DNA of 64,000 nt from Ochotona curzoniae (lineage: Eukaryota; Chordata; Mammalia; Lagomorpha; Ochotonidae), in assembly GCF_017591425.1 (NCBI RefSeq), contig NW_024467083.1:17351001-17415000 (forward strand). The letters are read 5' to 3'. Both the position numbers and the translations under genes were made by a program. This document shows, piece after piece, positions 35,192 through 45,911 of the stretch (position 1 is its first letter; each line of letters begins with the position of its first letter). The notes under the pieces are model-generated. The model was not told where the DNA came from. It saw nothing but the letters and a program-made list of their open reading frames with translations, and did not search any database.

Positions 35192-35456
35192 TGTTCCAGC
35201 CAGCAGAGCCAGTAACGTGGACATGGAGAGGGTCTGAGGATGGAGCACCAACAGGAGACCAGTGATGGTGCAAGTCTCTGCGAAGTCTCTCTTTATTGCT
35301 CCTTCACCTCTCCTTATATACTCTTCCCCTAACACCCTCATTTAGCAGGATATTGGATACAGATGAGTCCAATTAGTCTAGGTGTTTTTAACCACTCGCT
35401 TCATTCTTGTTTCTGCCCAGGCTAACAAGCACTATTCAACTCCTTAGCCCACAACA
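35192..35456 (-). mobile_element. Solo LTR of an endogenous retrovirus
   Basis: On the - strand it runs from TGTTGTGGGCT to GGCTGGAACA, i.e. TG...CA with TGTT/AACA inverted ends. It is flanked by a perfect 6-bp duplication TTGTAT (35186-35191 and 35457-35462). On the same strand it carries a TATA box GTATATAAGG near 35320-35311 and a polyadenylation signal AATAAA at 35297-35292. No internal viral sequence is present, so it is a solo LTR left by recombination. A 6-bp duplication suggests a class II (beta-like) ERV. It is antisense to ELAPOR1. Confidence 0.85.
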
Positions 35457-35471
35457 TTGTATGACTTTTAT

Positions 35472-35781
35472 TTTGAAGATTTGTTTGTTTTTGTTGGGAA
35501 GTCAGTTGATAGAAAGAAGGAGAGACAGAGAAAGATCCTCCATCTGCTGGTTCACTCCCTACCTGGCTGCAACAGCCAGAGCTAAGCTGATCTGAAGCCA
35601 GAAGCCAGGAGCTTCTTCTGGGTCTCCCACACGAGTGCAGGGTCCCAAGGCTTTGGGTCGTGCTCAACTGCTTTCCCAGGCCACAAGCAGGGAGCTGGAT
35701 GGGAAGTGGGGCAGCCAGGACATGAATGGTACCCATTTGGGATCCCAGCCCATGCAAGGCAAGGATTTAGCCTATGGCCCA
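35472..35781 (-). mobile_element. CSINE
   Basis: Reverse copy with flanks TGTATGACTTTT/TGTATGACTCTTTT. Its left duplication overlaps the LTR target duplication. Confidence 0.9.
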
Positions 35782-36488
35782 TGTATGACTCTTTTTATCT
35801 GAAATTTACACAATAGGTAGATCCACAGGGGCAGAATGTGGATTCAGGATTGCCAGGGACTATAAAAAGGGCCAGATAGGGAGTGCCTGCAAACCATCAT
35901 TTGCATTTCTCTTGGAGCCAAAGAAAACTGCGCTGGGATTAAGCAATGATGGTGGTTGTAGAACCTTGTGAATATTCTAGAAACTACTAAGTTATATAAC
36001 TTGGTATAATCAATTATCATTGATTTATATCTTAGTGTTTTAAAAGGTAAAGTGCAATTACTCATGAAGTTTGAACTTAAGGGGAACTGGGAGCCCGTAT
36101 TTTTGTGAGGGGATGTGAATTAACTATGGAGCTAAAACCATTCTAGCAATAAAGTCTATTAATTTTGAAAGAAATTGTTAGAGGACTTGAGGGCTCTGAA
36201 AACATACCTGGGAAAGTGCAGGAGTTTAGAACCCGAGTTTGAGAAATAGTATTCTGGGCACTGCGAGTGTTGTTGCTGTTTATGGAAGTTACAGAGGTTC
36301 TTCCTGTTTACCTGGTTCTCCAGGTTACAAGCTCATTCAGGTTCAAGTTTTCCATCACAATTAGCTAACAACCAGGCAAGCCATGTCCTTGGAGAGGTTT
36401 GCACAGCTCAGGGCTTAGCTTGCCTGGTTCTTGTGTGTGTATGTGATTGAAAGCTCAAGAGAAACACAAAAATTAAAAGTCATGTTTG
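35782..36488. other. Intron 1 unique stretch
   Basis: Nothing recognised. Confidence 0.5.
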
Positions 36489-36826
36489 GGGCCTAGCACG
36501 ATGGCTTAGTGGCTAAATCCTCACATTGTACACACCAGAATCCCTTGTGGACACCGGTTCATGTCCCAGCTGCTCCACTTCCCATCCAGCTTCCTGTTTG
36601 TGGTCTTGGAAACCATTAGAGTATTGCCCAAAGCCTTGGGACACTGCACCCACATGGGCGACCTGGAAGAAGCTTCTGGATTCTGGTTTCAGATGAGCTC
36701 AGCTTCGGCCATTGCAACCCCTTGGGGAGCAAATCAGCGGATGGAAGGTATTTCTCTCTGTCTCTCCTTCTCTTTCTAAATCTGCATTTCCAATAAAATA
36801 TTTTCGATTGAATTTTAAAATCTTAA
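36489..36826 (+). mobile_element. CSINE
   Basis: Head GGGCCTAGCACGATGGC; flanks GTCATGTTT/GCCATGTTT. Confidence 0.9.
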
Positions 36827-37380
36827 AAAAATAGCCATGTTTGAATCTCATTGAAAATGGAAAGAAAGCAATCTTTGAAATATAATCTCATAAAGTCCTG
36901 TCTTACAGACAGATGTACTTACACACTCTGGTCTAGCAGAAAGGGATTAGAACTTATTCAGGTATGTTTTGTTTCCTAGCAACAAAGCCATTTTGATCCT
37001 GGGGATTTTTTTTTTTTTATGACCAAGACAGAAAGCCTTCTGCACCTCTTGGTGCAGCTGCAGTCAGGGTCATCAATGTTGGGAACCAGTCTTTGTTCTG
37101 GAGAGATAAGCCCTGGGGGACTGCTGGCGGAGGAAAAACCCGAGAGCAGCTGTTGTTGCCTGTGTGTGAACAGCCCAGGATTAGACAGGGTGAGTCAGGG
37201 CCCAAAGGAAGCAGGCGAGCCCGGCAAGGCTCCTGCTGCCCAGCGATGTTGCTCTTGGGTCAAGAATGCTACGGATAGGGGCTCTCTCTCAGTCCTGTTG
37301 CCAGATGGAGGAGAAAATACTGGAAAACCCCTCCTAAACCCTCTTCAGGGAGGAATGTAACAAAACCGGCTGTTATTAAA
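36827..37380. other. Intron 1 unique stretch
   Basis: Contains a T run at 37007-37018; an open + frame of 113 codons here shows no recognisable domain. Confidence 0.45.
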
Positions 37381-37707
37381 AAATTTTTTTTAAAAATATA
37401 TATATTTATTTTTATTGGAGAGGTAAATTTACATAGAGAAGGAGAGACAGAGAGAAAGATCTTCCATCTACTGGTTTATTCCCCACGTGACCACAATGGC
37501 TGGAGCTGAGCTCATCTGAAACCAGGAGCCAGGAGCCTTTTCAAGGTCTCCCCTGCGGGTGCAGGGTCCCAAGGACTTGGGCTACTTTTCCAGGCCACAA
37601 GCAGAAAGTTAGGTGGGAAGTGGAGCAGCCAGGACATGAACTGGCACCCCTTTTGAGTGTCAGTGCTTGGTGGTGGAAGATTAGCCAATTAAGCCATTGT
37701 GCTAGCC
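37381..37707 (-). mobile_element. CSINE
   Basis: Reverse copy ending GCCATTGTGCTAGCCCC. Confidence 0.9.
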
Positions 37708-37742
37708 CCTGATTTTTCTTATTTGAAAGACAGAGTTACCAA

Positions 37743-37781
<39 letters not shown>

Positions 37782-38021
37782 CTTCCATCTGCTGTTTCAT
37801 TTCTCAAGTGATTGCAATGGTCAGGCTGAAGCCGAGAACCTGGTACTTCATCCAGGTGTCTAACACGGGTGGCAGGGGCCCAAGCACTTGAGCCATCTCT
37901 CACTGCTTTCTCAGAAGCACTAGTAAGGAGCTGGGTTGAAAATGGAGCAGCTGGGACTCAAACCAGAGCTCAAATGGGATTCCACAGGGGGGTTCAATCC
38001 ATTGTGTCACAATTCTGGCCT
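37708..38021 (-). mobile_element. CSINE with internal CA expansion
   Basis: Tandem to the previous reverse copy. An (AC)n run at 37744-37778 has replaced part of its purine-rich tract. Confidence 0.82.
37744..37778 (+). repeat. (AC)n microsatellite
   Basis: About 17 units inside a SINE. Confidence 0.97.
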
Positions 38022-39421
38022 CTTCCCCACCCCCAAAATCCCGTTTACAAAGAATTTTCCTGAACAGTCTCCCAATCATTCCGAGAGGTTAGTGTGATGC
38101 AGTTTGGGGGGAATCTATTTAATTAACTTGCTGGAAAAGAGCAAGGTCTAGACCGTTTGGCTCAAGTCCCAGCACCTTCTGAGAGCTGTTCTAGACCCTC
38201 TATCCTGTTTCATCATTCGACTGTTCAACACATAGGGACAGGGACAGGGAAGGGAAGGGAAGGGAAGGGAAGGGAAGGGAAGGGAAGGGAAGGGAAGGGA
38301 AGAAACAGAAGCCAAGGCACCTGGGGTAATGGCCACACTTCAAAGGACTTGGTGAGGGTGAAAGAGGAAGATGATGTTGCTGACCTGGAACCCCATGTGT
38401 GGGTGCTCATAGGTGCTCCCTGCAGTATTTGTTGCTACCACACCTTGTTGAATGTCTCCTGGAAATCCCTTGGCCAAGGTTCCACCCAAAATAGACAGAT
38501 TGGCTAGCAAGAAAGGCCTGGGAGCTCAAACTCTCCCAACTGAGCATGGAGGACTGTTATGGATTTTGGGTGATATGTCTGTGGCTGGACTGGAAGCTGC
38601 CTTTGTTGTATTTTGATTAAAATGGAAGCCTGAAACCCAGAACAGGTTAGAGTGATACTGAAGGAAAGGGGTCATGTCGGGCCAGGGCACCGTTGCAGAC
38701 TCCTGTGGACTGAGAGCCCAGGGCTTTGATACTGTGTTGCTTTGCAGCGGTGCAGGATGGGGTCACCCAGTAGAGCAGGCCCAGGTTAGATCTAATGCCT
38801 GTCCTTTGAGAGGTGAGGGAAAGGAAACAAGGGACTTCACAGGTGATTAAGAAAAATCACAGCCTCACCCTTGACCTTGTGAATTGGCCTTGGGGTCTGT
38901 AATCCATCTTGGGCTCTGTCATCCTAACTCCTCTCATGTGTGAAGCTTCCAACTCAAATACGTTTTTTTAGCTCAAAAGCCTTCAACAGGTAAAAGAGCT
39001 TAATGCACTGCTCCAGCACAGGAGGAACCTTCCTTTCACCCTTGGAAGGGGCTGGTTCTTTAAACTGCTGGGCTCTGCAACACAACTTGAAAATCATTGG
39101 GTTGAAGAATTTCAGCCACCCTACTAACCAATGAGCAGCCCTGAAGTGGTAATATGTTAAACTACTTAAACTTAGTGGGATGCTGTGGTAAATTTCATCA
39201 CTATCTTGCACAGAATGGCAGGGACAAGAGACTCCTAAGAGGGTCCAATGACTGCTGTGCACCTGCTGTCCAGGAAAACACAACCTCCTAAAATTCTATA
39301 CCTGCTTGTCTAGGGCAAGTGACCCACAGGCCAAGAGGTTGAGCACCTCTGTCCTGTAGGAGGCTTAGTCATCTGATTTACTGCCACATGAAGTGAGCAT
39401 GGCAAAGAAGAGTGGGTGTTT
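38022..39421. other. Intron 1 unique stretch
   Basis: Holds the GGGAA array; no exon recognised. Confidence 0.5.
38234..38302 (+). repeat. (GGGAA)n pentamer array
   Basis: About 12 units with two GGGACA variants at the left end. Every unit carries a G3 run, so many overlapping G-quadruplex registers are possible. Confidence 0.95.
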
Positions 39422-39511
39422 GGGGCTGGCACTTGACTCAATAGATTTAACTACTGCCTGTAGTACCTGCTTCCCATATAGGCACTTGTTTGAGTCCCAG
39501 GTGCTCTACTT
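39422..39511 (+). mobile_element. CSINE, left half of an interrupted old copy
   Basis: Head GGGGCTGGCACTTGACTC through TTCCCATATAGGC to GTGCTCTACTT. The body appears to resume at 40061 (GCTCCACTTTCGATCC). Confidence 0.75.
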
Positions 39512-39535
39512 AAAAAAAAAAAAAAAAAAAGTTTA

Positions 39536-39860
39536 GGGCCCAGCGCTGTGGCGCAAGTGGTTAAAGGTCCTCGCCTTGCACGCCCGGGATCCCATATGGA
39601 CGCCGGTTCTAATCCCGGCAGTCCCGCTTCCCTTCCAGCTCCCTGCCTGTGGCCCGGGAAAGCAGTCAAGGACAGCCCAAAGCTTTGGGACCCTGCACCC
39701 GCGTGGGAGACCCAGAAGAGGCTCCTGGCTTCGGATCGGCATAGCATCGGCCCGTTGCGCTCACTTGGGGAGTGAATCATCAGACGGAAGATCTTCCTCT
39801 CTGTCTCTCCTCTCTGTATATCCGTCTTTCCAATGAAAAAATAATAAAAATAAATCTTTA
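39536..39860 (+). mobile_element. CSINE, young subfamily, with target duplication
   Basis: Flanked by AAAAAAAAGTTTA at 39523-39535 and 39861-39873. Confidence 0.95.
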
Positions 39861-39873
39861 AAAAAAAAGTTTA

Positions 39874-40060
39874 TTTTAAATTTTATTTTATGATTCAATT
39901 TCATAGGCTCTGTTATTTCCCTTACCCTTTCCCAAATTCCCTACCCCTCACTGATTTCTCCTATATTGTTACAATAGTATAGTCCTTCATAAGCAGTCTT
40001 AAATCCATCATTCTGCTGTTTAAGTGTGTCCTGACATTGTAGGTATGGACAATGCCACCT
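39874..40060 (-). mobile_element. L1 3'-end fragment, different subfamily
   Basis: Shares TTTCATAGGCTCTG with the other two L1 ends, then diverges (ATTGTTACAATAGTATAGTC). About 190 bp. Confidence 0.6.
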
Positions 40061-40292
40061 GCTCCACTTTCGATCCAACTCCCTGGCAATGTGCTTGGAA
40101 AATAGCAGAGAACGTGCAGATGCCTGGGCCATTGCATACCCAAGTAGGAGACTCAGAAGAAGCTCCTGGCTCCTGGCTTCAGACTAGCCTACCAGCTCTG
40201 GGCATTGCAGTCATTTTGGAAGTAAACCAGAGATGGAAGAGCTCTCTCTCTTTGTTTTTTTCTCTCTCCCTCTCTCACTCCCTAACTCTACT
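40061..40292 (+). mobile_element. CSINE, right half of an interrupted old copy
   Basis: GCTCCACTTTCGATCCAACTCCC through TTTGGAAGTAAACC to a CT tract. GCTCCACTT repeats GCTCTACTT at 39503-39511, as expected for a target duplication. Confidence 0.75.
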
Positions 40293-40295
40293 TTT

Positions 40296-40352
40296 CATAT
40301 ATATATATATACATATATATATATACCTTTCATATATATATATATATATATA
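40296..40352. repeat. Two (TA)n tracts
   Basis: Alternating TA runs at about 40296-40325 and 40332-40352, separated by ACCTTTC, derived from the adjacent SINE tail. Confidence 0.95.
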
Positions 40353-40431
40353 AAGTTTTCCAAAATTAAAAAAAGCATTTTATGGAGATAAATAAAAAAA
40401 TTGAGAGTGGGTTTTGAAAGAGGGAGGAAGT

Positions 40432-40571
40432 GGCAGGTGTAGGCCGTGCAGTTAAAATGCCAGTTAGAGCACTTCTGTTTCATGTCAGACATTTGGGCAA
40501 GTGAGCCAATAAATGGGAGTCCTGCCAGTCTGTCTTACTCTCTGTTTTATAAAATAAAATAAATAAATAAG
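40432..40571 (+). mobile_element. CSINE-related, short deleted copy
   Basis: GTGGCAGGTGTAGGCCGTGCAG head, little body, tail AAATAAATAAATAA. Confidence 0.5.
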
Positions 40572-41548
40572 CGGGGAGGGAAGAAGAAGAGAATGAGAAT
40601 CTTAGGGGAGAGGCCAGGAAGATGATCTTGTAACATGTCTGCTAGACAACTTTTATGTTGGCACCAGAAGTCTGAAGCTGGCATGTCAGAGTCCTTCAAG
40701 CAGAAAGACACAGCTCAGGGTGTGGGGAGTTGGGAGGAAGACCAGAAGAAGCATGGCTGCCCTCTGCAGGCTCTGATCTGACCGACTGGTGAACAATAGG
40801 CAAGGCCGGGCCTCCTCCCAGCATGAGTGGACAAGCCAGGTGAGTCTGCCCCAAGCCTCAGCCATGCGCTCTACCCAATCCTGAGCCAGGAACCCCAAAA
40901 CCAAAAGCACAGAAAACAGGAGAGGAGGGAAGACCCTCGCTGGGGCTTAGCCCCAGAGTCTCCTCTAGGGGACCCATGCTTTCTGCTCTTCACCTTTCCA
41001 AGTAGTTTGCTATGATCCTGTGCTAAGCAAAGTCCCTTCCTGCTGCTCCCCCTGACCCTGTTGCAACCTTGTTCTATGGGACAGGAGTGATGAGCGTATA
41101 GATGGGGGAAGAGCAGGGTCCAGCCTCTCTCAGACTCCAAGACCTCTGGCAAAAGCTGGCTTTGAGTCAAAATCCGGGTTTATCTAAGAACCTGTGTGTT
41201 GACATGGGTCCTGCCCCAGCCAAGACAAGCCGACTTGGAGCTCTTCTGCTGTACTCTGCAGCAGCCATCCAGGGACTCTGACTCAGGATGGGGAGGCATC
41301 TGCTTAGCATCACCTGTTCTCTGTGTGAGGTGCAGGTGGCAGGGGTCACTCCTGTCCCCCAGCAGTCCCTGAGAAGCTTCTTTCCACCTCAAGTGTGTCC
41401 AGGATTGAAAGTGTAGAGTTTAGATTTGTACCTTTCATTGTATACACATGTTTCTTAAAAACTATTTCAAGTGAGGAGAGGTAGGTGGAGGTTAATAAAA
41501 GTGAGAGCATATGAAGTAAGAATTACAGAAATTAGGCAGATTTTTTTC
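40572..41548. other. Intron 1 unique stretch
   Basis: Nothing recognised. Confidence 0.5.
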
Positions 41549-41816
41549 CTTTATAAGATTTATAAGTTACAGAGGGAAGGAGGGAGAAAGAGAGAAGAGA
41601 AAGAAAGAGATCATCCTTCTGCTGGTTCACTCCCCTAATGTCTGCAATGGCTAAGGCCGGGCTAGGTCAAAACCAGGAGCATCTTTTGGTGTGTCTCAAA
41701 TGAGTGGCAGGTGTCCAAGGCTTTGGGCCATCCTCTACTGCTTTCCTAAGCCACAAGTAGGGAGCTGGATGGAAAGTGGAGCAGCCAGGACACGAACCAG
41801 CATCCACGTGGGATCC
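41549..41816 (-). mobile_element. CSINE, 5'-truncated reverse copy
   Basis: Ends within the core at CACGTGGGATCC; the tRNA-like head is missing. Confidence 0.85.
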
Positions 41817-42061
41817 ACTAGTTGGTTTATTCCCCAAATGGTCACAACAGCCAGAGCTGAACCAATCTGAACCCAGGAGTTTCTTCTGGGACTCCCATGT
41901 GGATGCAGGATCCCAAGGCTTTGGGCCATCCTCTACTGCTTTCATAGGCCACAAGCAGGGAGCTGGATGGGAAGTGGAACAACTGGGGCATGAATTTGCC
42001 CATTTGGGATCCTGGTGCATGCAAAGCGAGGGTTTAGCCACTAAACCATTGCGCCAGACCC
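41817..42061 (-). mobile_element. CSINE, tail-less reverse copy
   Basis: Starts ACTAGTTGGTTTATTCCCC with no A-tail and ends GCGCCAGACCC. With the previous copy it looks like a recombined dimer. Confidence 0.85.
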
Positions 42062-42322
42062 AATAAAAAGATTTTAAGAGAAAAACGTTGAGATGCCTGT
42101 TTTCTCTTGGAAATTTCCCTTCCTGGTGTTGGATGTTAAAGAGACTCATGCTATTTACCTGGTAATCCTGGTTCTAGGAATTCACCCGAGGGAAACAATC
42201 AGAAATAGAAAATATCACTGCAGCAGGATCCAAAACAAGGGCAAAGCACAAAAAACTCAGTGTCCAGTAATAAGAAAATGATGATGGGCAACTACAGAGT
42301 AGCCATTAAAGACATGAGAAAG

Positions 42323-42633
42323 AGGCCAAGTCCATGGCATGTAGGTTAAGTCTCAGATTGCAGCCTTGGAATCCCATATGAGTGCTGGTTTATGTCTTGG
42401 CTACGCCACTTCTGATCCAGCTCTCTACTTATGTCTGAGAAATCAGCAGAGGATGACCCAAGTCCTTGGGCCTCTGCACCCACATGGGAGACCAGAATGA
42501 GTTCCTAGCTCCTGGCATGAGACTGGCCTAGCGTTGGCCATTGTGGCCATTTGGGGGAGCGAATCAGTGGATGGAAGACCTCTCTCTGTAACTCTGCCTT
42601 TCAAATAAAATAAGTAAACCTTAAAAAAAAAAC
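42323..42633 (+). mobile_element. CSINE, older copy
   Basis: AATCCCATATGAGTGCTGG core; tail TTTCAAATAAAATAAG. Confidence 0.87.
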
Positions 42634-42859
42634 ACCAAAAAGACAGGAGGAAGTGTTTTAGTCACCTAAAGTTGAAAGGAAGGGAAAAGTCAGAATACAG
42701 ACCTTTGCAGCATGCAACCTTCCCTTTTCTTCAAAATGTACATGCACATAGAGGAAATCCAGGAGGAAACAGCAAGCTGTGAGAAGCAGCGAGCTCTGCT
42801 TGAGGACTTATGTAGGCCTGGGAGTGCCCAAGTTCATCCCAGGAGCCTCTGGGGAGCAG

Positions 42860-42862
<3 letters not shown>

Positions 42863-42893
<31 letters not shown>
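42863..42893 (+). repeat. (TG)n microsatellite
   Basis: About 15 units next to a SINE tail fragment. Confidence 0.97.
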
Positions 42894-42897
<4 letters not shown>

Positions 42898-42953
42898 TTT
42901 ATTTGTATTGGAAAGGCATATTTACAGAAAGAAGGAGAGACAGAGAAATGAAT
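42894..42953 (-). mobile_element. CSINE tail fragment
   Basis: AAGATTTATTTGTATTGGAAAG and the purine-rich part only. Confidence 0.75.
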
Positions 42954-45238
42954 AAATTGTTCTCTACAGATAGCTCAGTATTGGGTAAAACAGTCCAACT
43001 CCAGGGATGTTTCTTCTTTCTCTTGTGCCCAGGAGTGCCACATGGCTGGGTGCCAGTGGTGGGACAGGGACACACTGGTTAGCTAAACCCTTCCCTGCGT
43101 CCCTGATGAGCAGGCAGCAGTGGCTTTCTGCTGTGTCTGCTTGAGCACTGTAACTGAGCTGTGCCTGGTAGGGAGGAAGGAATCATGAGCTGGATGTATG
43201 AGTAGACATTGCCTGTGTCTGTGCTTGGCTTGTGAATCTGTGTGTAATGCTGTCCAGATCATGGGGCAAATGGAGGTGCTGCTAGGGAACTGATGTGTTC
43301 ACAGATCACCATGTGTAACTGACAAGGTCTGCCAGTTTCACCAGGAGTCAACTGTCAGCTCACCCTAGGCTTATTTGTGAAAGGTATGAGCTCAAACTGC
43401 ATCTCAGGTTGGCAACAGCTGCAGCAGCCATGCTGTGTGGAGTAGGCATTCCCAAGGGGCACAAAATCAATGCACATTGGAAGGGGGTTTTCTGAAGTCT
43501 TGGGGCCACTGCTTTCCCTGGCAAATCTGTCTGCCATTCATGCGGGATGCAGGGGGAACACCCATGAAAAGGAACGAACTCAGGGCATGTACGTCCTAAA
43601 GGCCGAGCGTCATAGTGGGAGGACTGGAGCCGTGTGCTCTCTTGGACACCAATCCTCAGCCTCAGATGTGAGAGTGGCTGCTGGGCAACAGCCTCCACTG
43701 GCGCATTTCAGTTTCAGAATTTTTTGTTACATTTGACTCAAACTCTTTGTGTTGGATCTGACCCATGAGCATGGAGAAGGACTCCAGCTCAGTGACTTAC
43801 AGGTGACCCTGGGCACACTGACTCGCCCCACGTGAGGCAGTTTTCTTATCTGAGATAGCATCAAGCAAGCAGTGCCGTGTCCACAGGCAGAACGCTCTTT
43901 TCCTTCTGCCTTGGTCATTCCATGTGACATGCCATTGACATAGTCCGGAATTGGTTTGATTCCTGTGTGGTGGCCCTGTTTATTCCCAGAATCCCCCGAG
44001 ATGCAGAGAACATTAAAATCATGAGGAACAAAGGATCCAGAGAGAGAGTAGCCCATGCTCCTGTTAATCCCCCCATCCTGCTATGTTCTATTTTGACCAT
44101 TGCACTGACACCTAAATTCAAAGCCAAAGATTCTGGTCCAAAGTTAATCTCCCAGTTTCCCCAGCCTCCCCTGTGCTGCACCTGTTCCCTGTAAGAAGAA
44201 AGCAGATTTTGTGTATTGCTATTCTGAACCTTTCTGTCCTCGTCTCTTCCGTCTATGAGCTGGGCAAGCAACATGCATTAGGTAAATATTTATAGCAGAA
44301 GAGAATAGAAAATTGTTCTCTCTTCAACCACGGAAAGAGAACTGACGTAATTATGTCTCAATAAGTCTGAGACACCACTCTTAATATACCCCAAAGACGG
44401 AAAAGGTTCTGCAGGTTAAAATACCAACACATTGCTTCCTGGGTCATTTCTAGGACACATCTTGATTTTGTGGCTGTTGAATACACAGCTTAGAACAGAT
44501 GAGATACAGCGTGTTTATTTCTTCTAGAAGACAAAGATTTCTTCCTTGAATCCTGATATACTAATTAGCAAACTTCAAGATGGTCTCACATTGAGTTTTA
44601 TTTCTTGCAGTTATACATGTCATTTTTCCTCACTTTGATGTGAGTTTTGGGATGTGGTTAGCATTCTGTTTTCCTTATGGATACATAAGACAAAGTTCCT
44701 CTGGGCTTGCATATAGGAAAGTGCAAATGATTGTGAAATACATGTCAGCTGAAATTAGCATTAATCCCACAGTCTGTTTATTAAAAGATTGAAAGGAGCA
44801 AGAAATGTGTTAGAGCATTTGGTACATCAGTTATGCTTCCTTTCTTCCGACCAGTGCTTTGTGCTGTTGTTTTATTTAATGTTTGATTTGACTGGCATTG
44901 TTCAGTGTACTCTTATTTCAACTGAAGCAGGTGAACTGTGAGGTTATCATTGTGGGGAGAGACGAGGCATGAGCTCCTTGCCTGCCTGGAATACATGTGA
45001 CATTTTCACAATACCCAAGTGGGAATTTACAATCTTTCTGGGTAGGAGGGGCACATGTGGAAATAGAGTCACAGTGTTGGCACAACCTTTTGTAAATGTT
45101 TCCTGGACCAGTCTTTCTGGAGTAAGAAGAAAATTCACCTATTTCCAGCATTTTAGTCACCTGATTCTTCTGCTCTGTTGGGACATTATGTATATGTATT
45201 AACAAAGCATTAATAACCAAAAATGTGCCTTTTGAATG
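42954..45238. other. Intron 1, SINE-free 3' part
   Basis: 2.3 kb without a recognisable repeat, the second largest such block in the intron, just upstream of exon 2. No exon recognised. Confidence 0.55.
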
Positions 45239-45536
45239 ATACTTATTTATTTATTGAACACCTCTTAAAGGTAAAGATGCAGACAGATAAGCAGATAAAT
45301 CTATCTACTGGTTCATTCTCTAAATGCTCACAGCAGCCAGGGCTGCACCAGACCTATGTCAGAAACTCAATGCAGGTCTCTCAGGTGGGAAGCAAGGATA
45401 TAAATATTTGAGCCATCACCTGCTGCTTCCCAGAGTGCATGCTACAAGAAAGCAAGAATCGTAATTTGAGCTCAGCCACTCCAGTATGGGCCTGTGAATG
45501 TCACAGGTGCATCTTAACTGCTGTGCCAACTACCCT
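45239..45536 (-). mobile_element. CSINE-related, old copy
   Basis: TTATTTATTTATTGAACACC start, diverged body, ending near AACTGCTGTGCCAAC. Confidence 0.7.
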
Positions 45537-45790
45537 AAAGTGTACATTCCAGGGGGCTAGGCCATGCCTGGGAAGGAAGGAATGGTCCAAAGTGCTGCAA
45601 TCCCCATTCCTGTTCATGGTCAGTACCGTGCTACCTGCTGCCTACTGCCTGCCAGGACTCCTAAATCCCGTGACTGTGATGATGCAGGTCAGCCACTGGC
45701 ATGCTGGGAGTATGAAGTATGAGGGTGGGATGCTGCAGGTGTGTGACCACCACTAATGCATCTGTTACTCGTTGTTTTGTCCCCCTGCAG

Positions 45791-45911
45791 TCTGAGTACC
45801 ACTATGAGTACACCGCGTGTGACAGCACGGGTTCCAGGTGGAGAGTCGCCGTGCCACATACTCCCGGCCTATGCACCAGCCTCCCTGATCCCGTCAGGGG
45901 CACTGAGTGCT
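45791..45911 (+). CDS. ELAPOR1: ELAPOR1 coding exon 2
   Basis: Residues 52-91 plus one base, starting [12 protein letters not shown] and ending PDPVRGTEC. The acceptor is CCCCCTGCAG and the donor is GTAAGT (strong). Three cysteines (61, 79, 91) begin the cysteine-rich ectodomain. The exon joins exon 1 in phase 0 (GAG|TCT) and leaves phase 1 (T|CC, Ser92). It differs from remembered human by one conservative change (Arg for Lys in PDPV-K/R-G). It lies 38 kb downstream of exon 1, and an old antisense SINE ends only about 255 bp upstream of its acceptor. Confidence 0.97.

Noticed and set aside
41667..42149. 160-codon open frame on the - strand
   Set aside because: It is a read-through of two adjacent CSINE copies; the same peptide phrases (CLWPxKAVEDGPKPWDP) appear from many other SINE copies.
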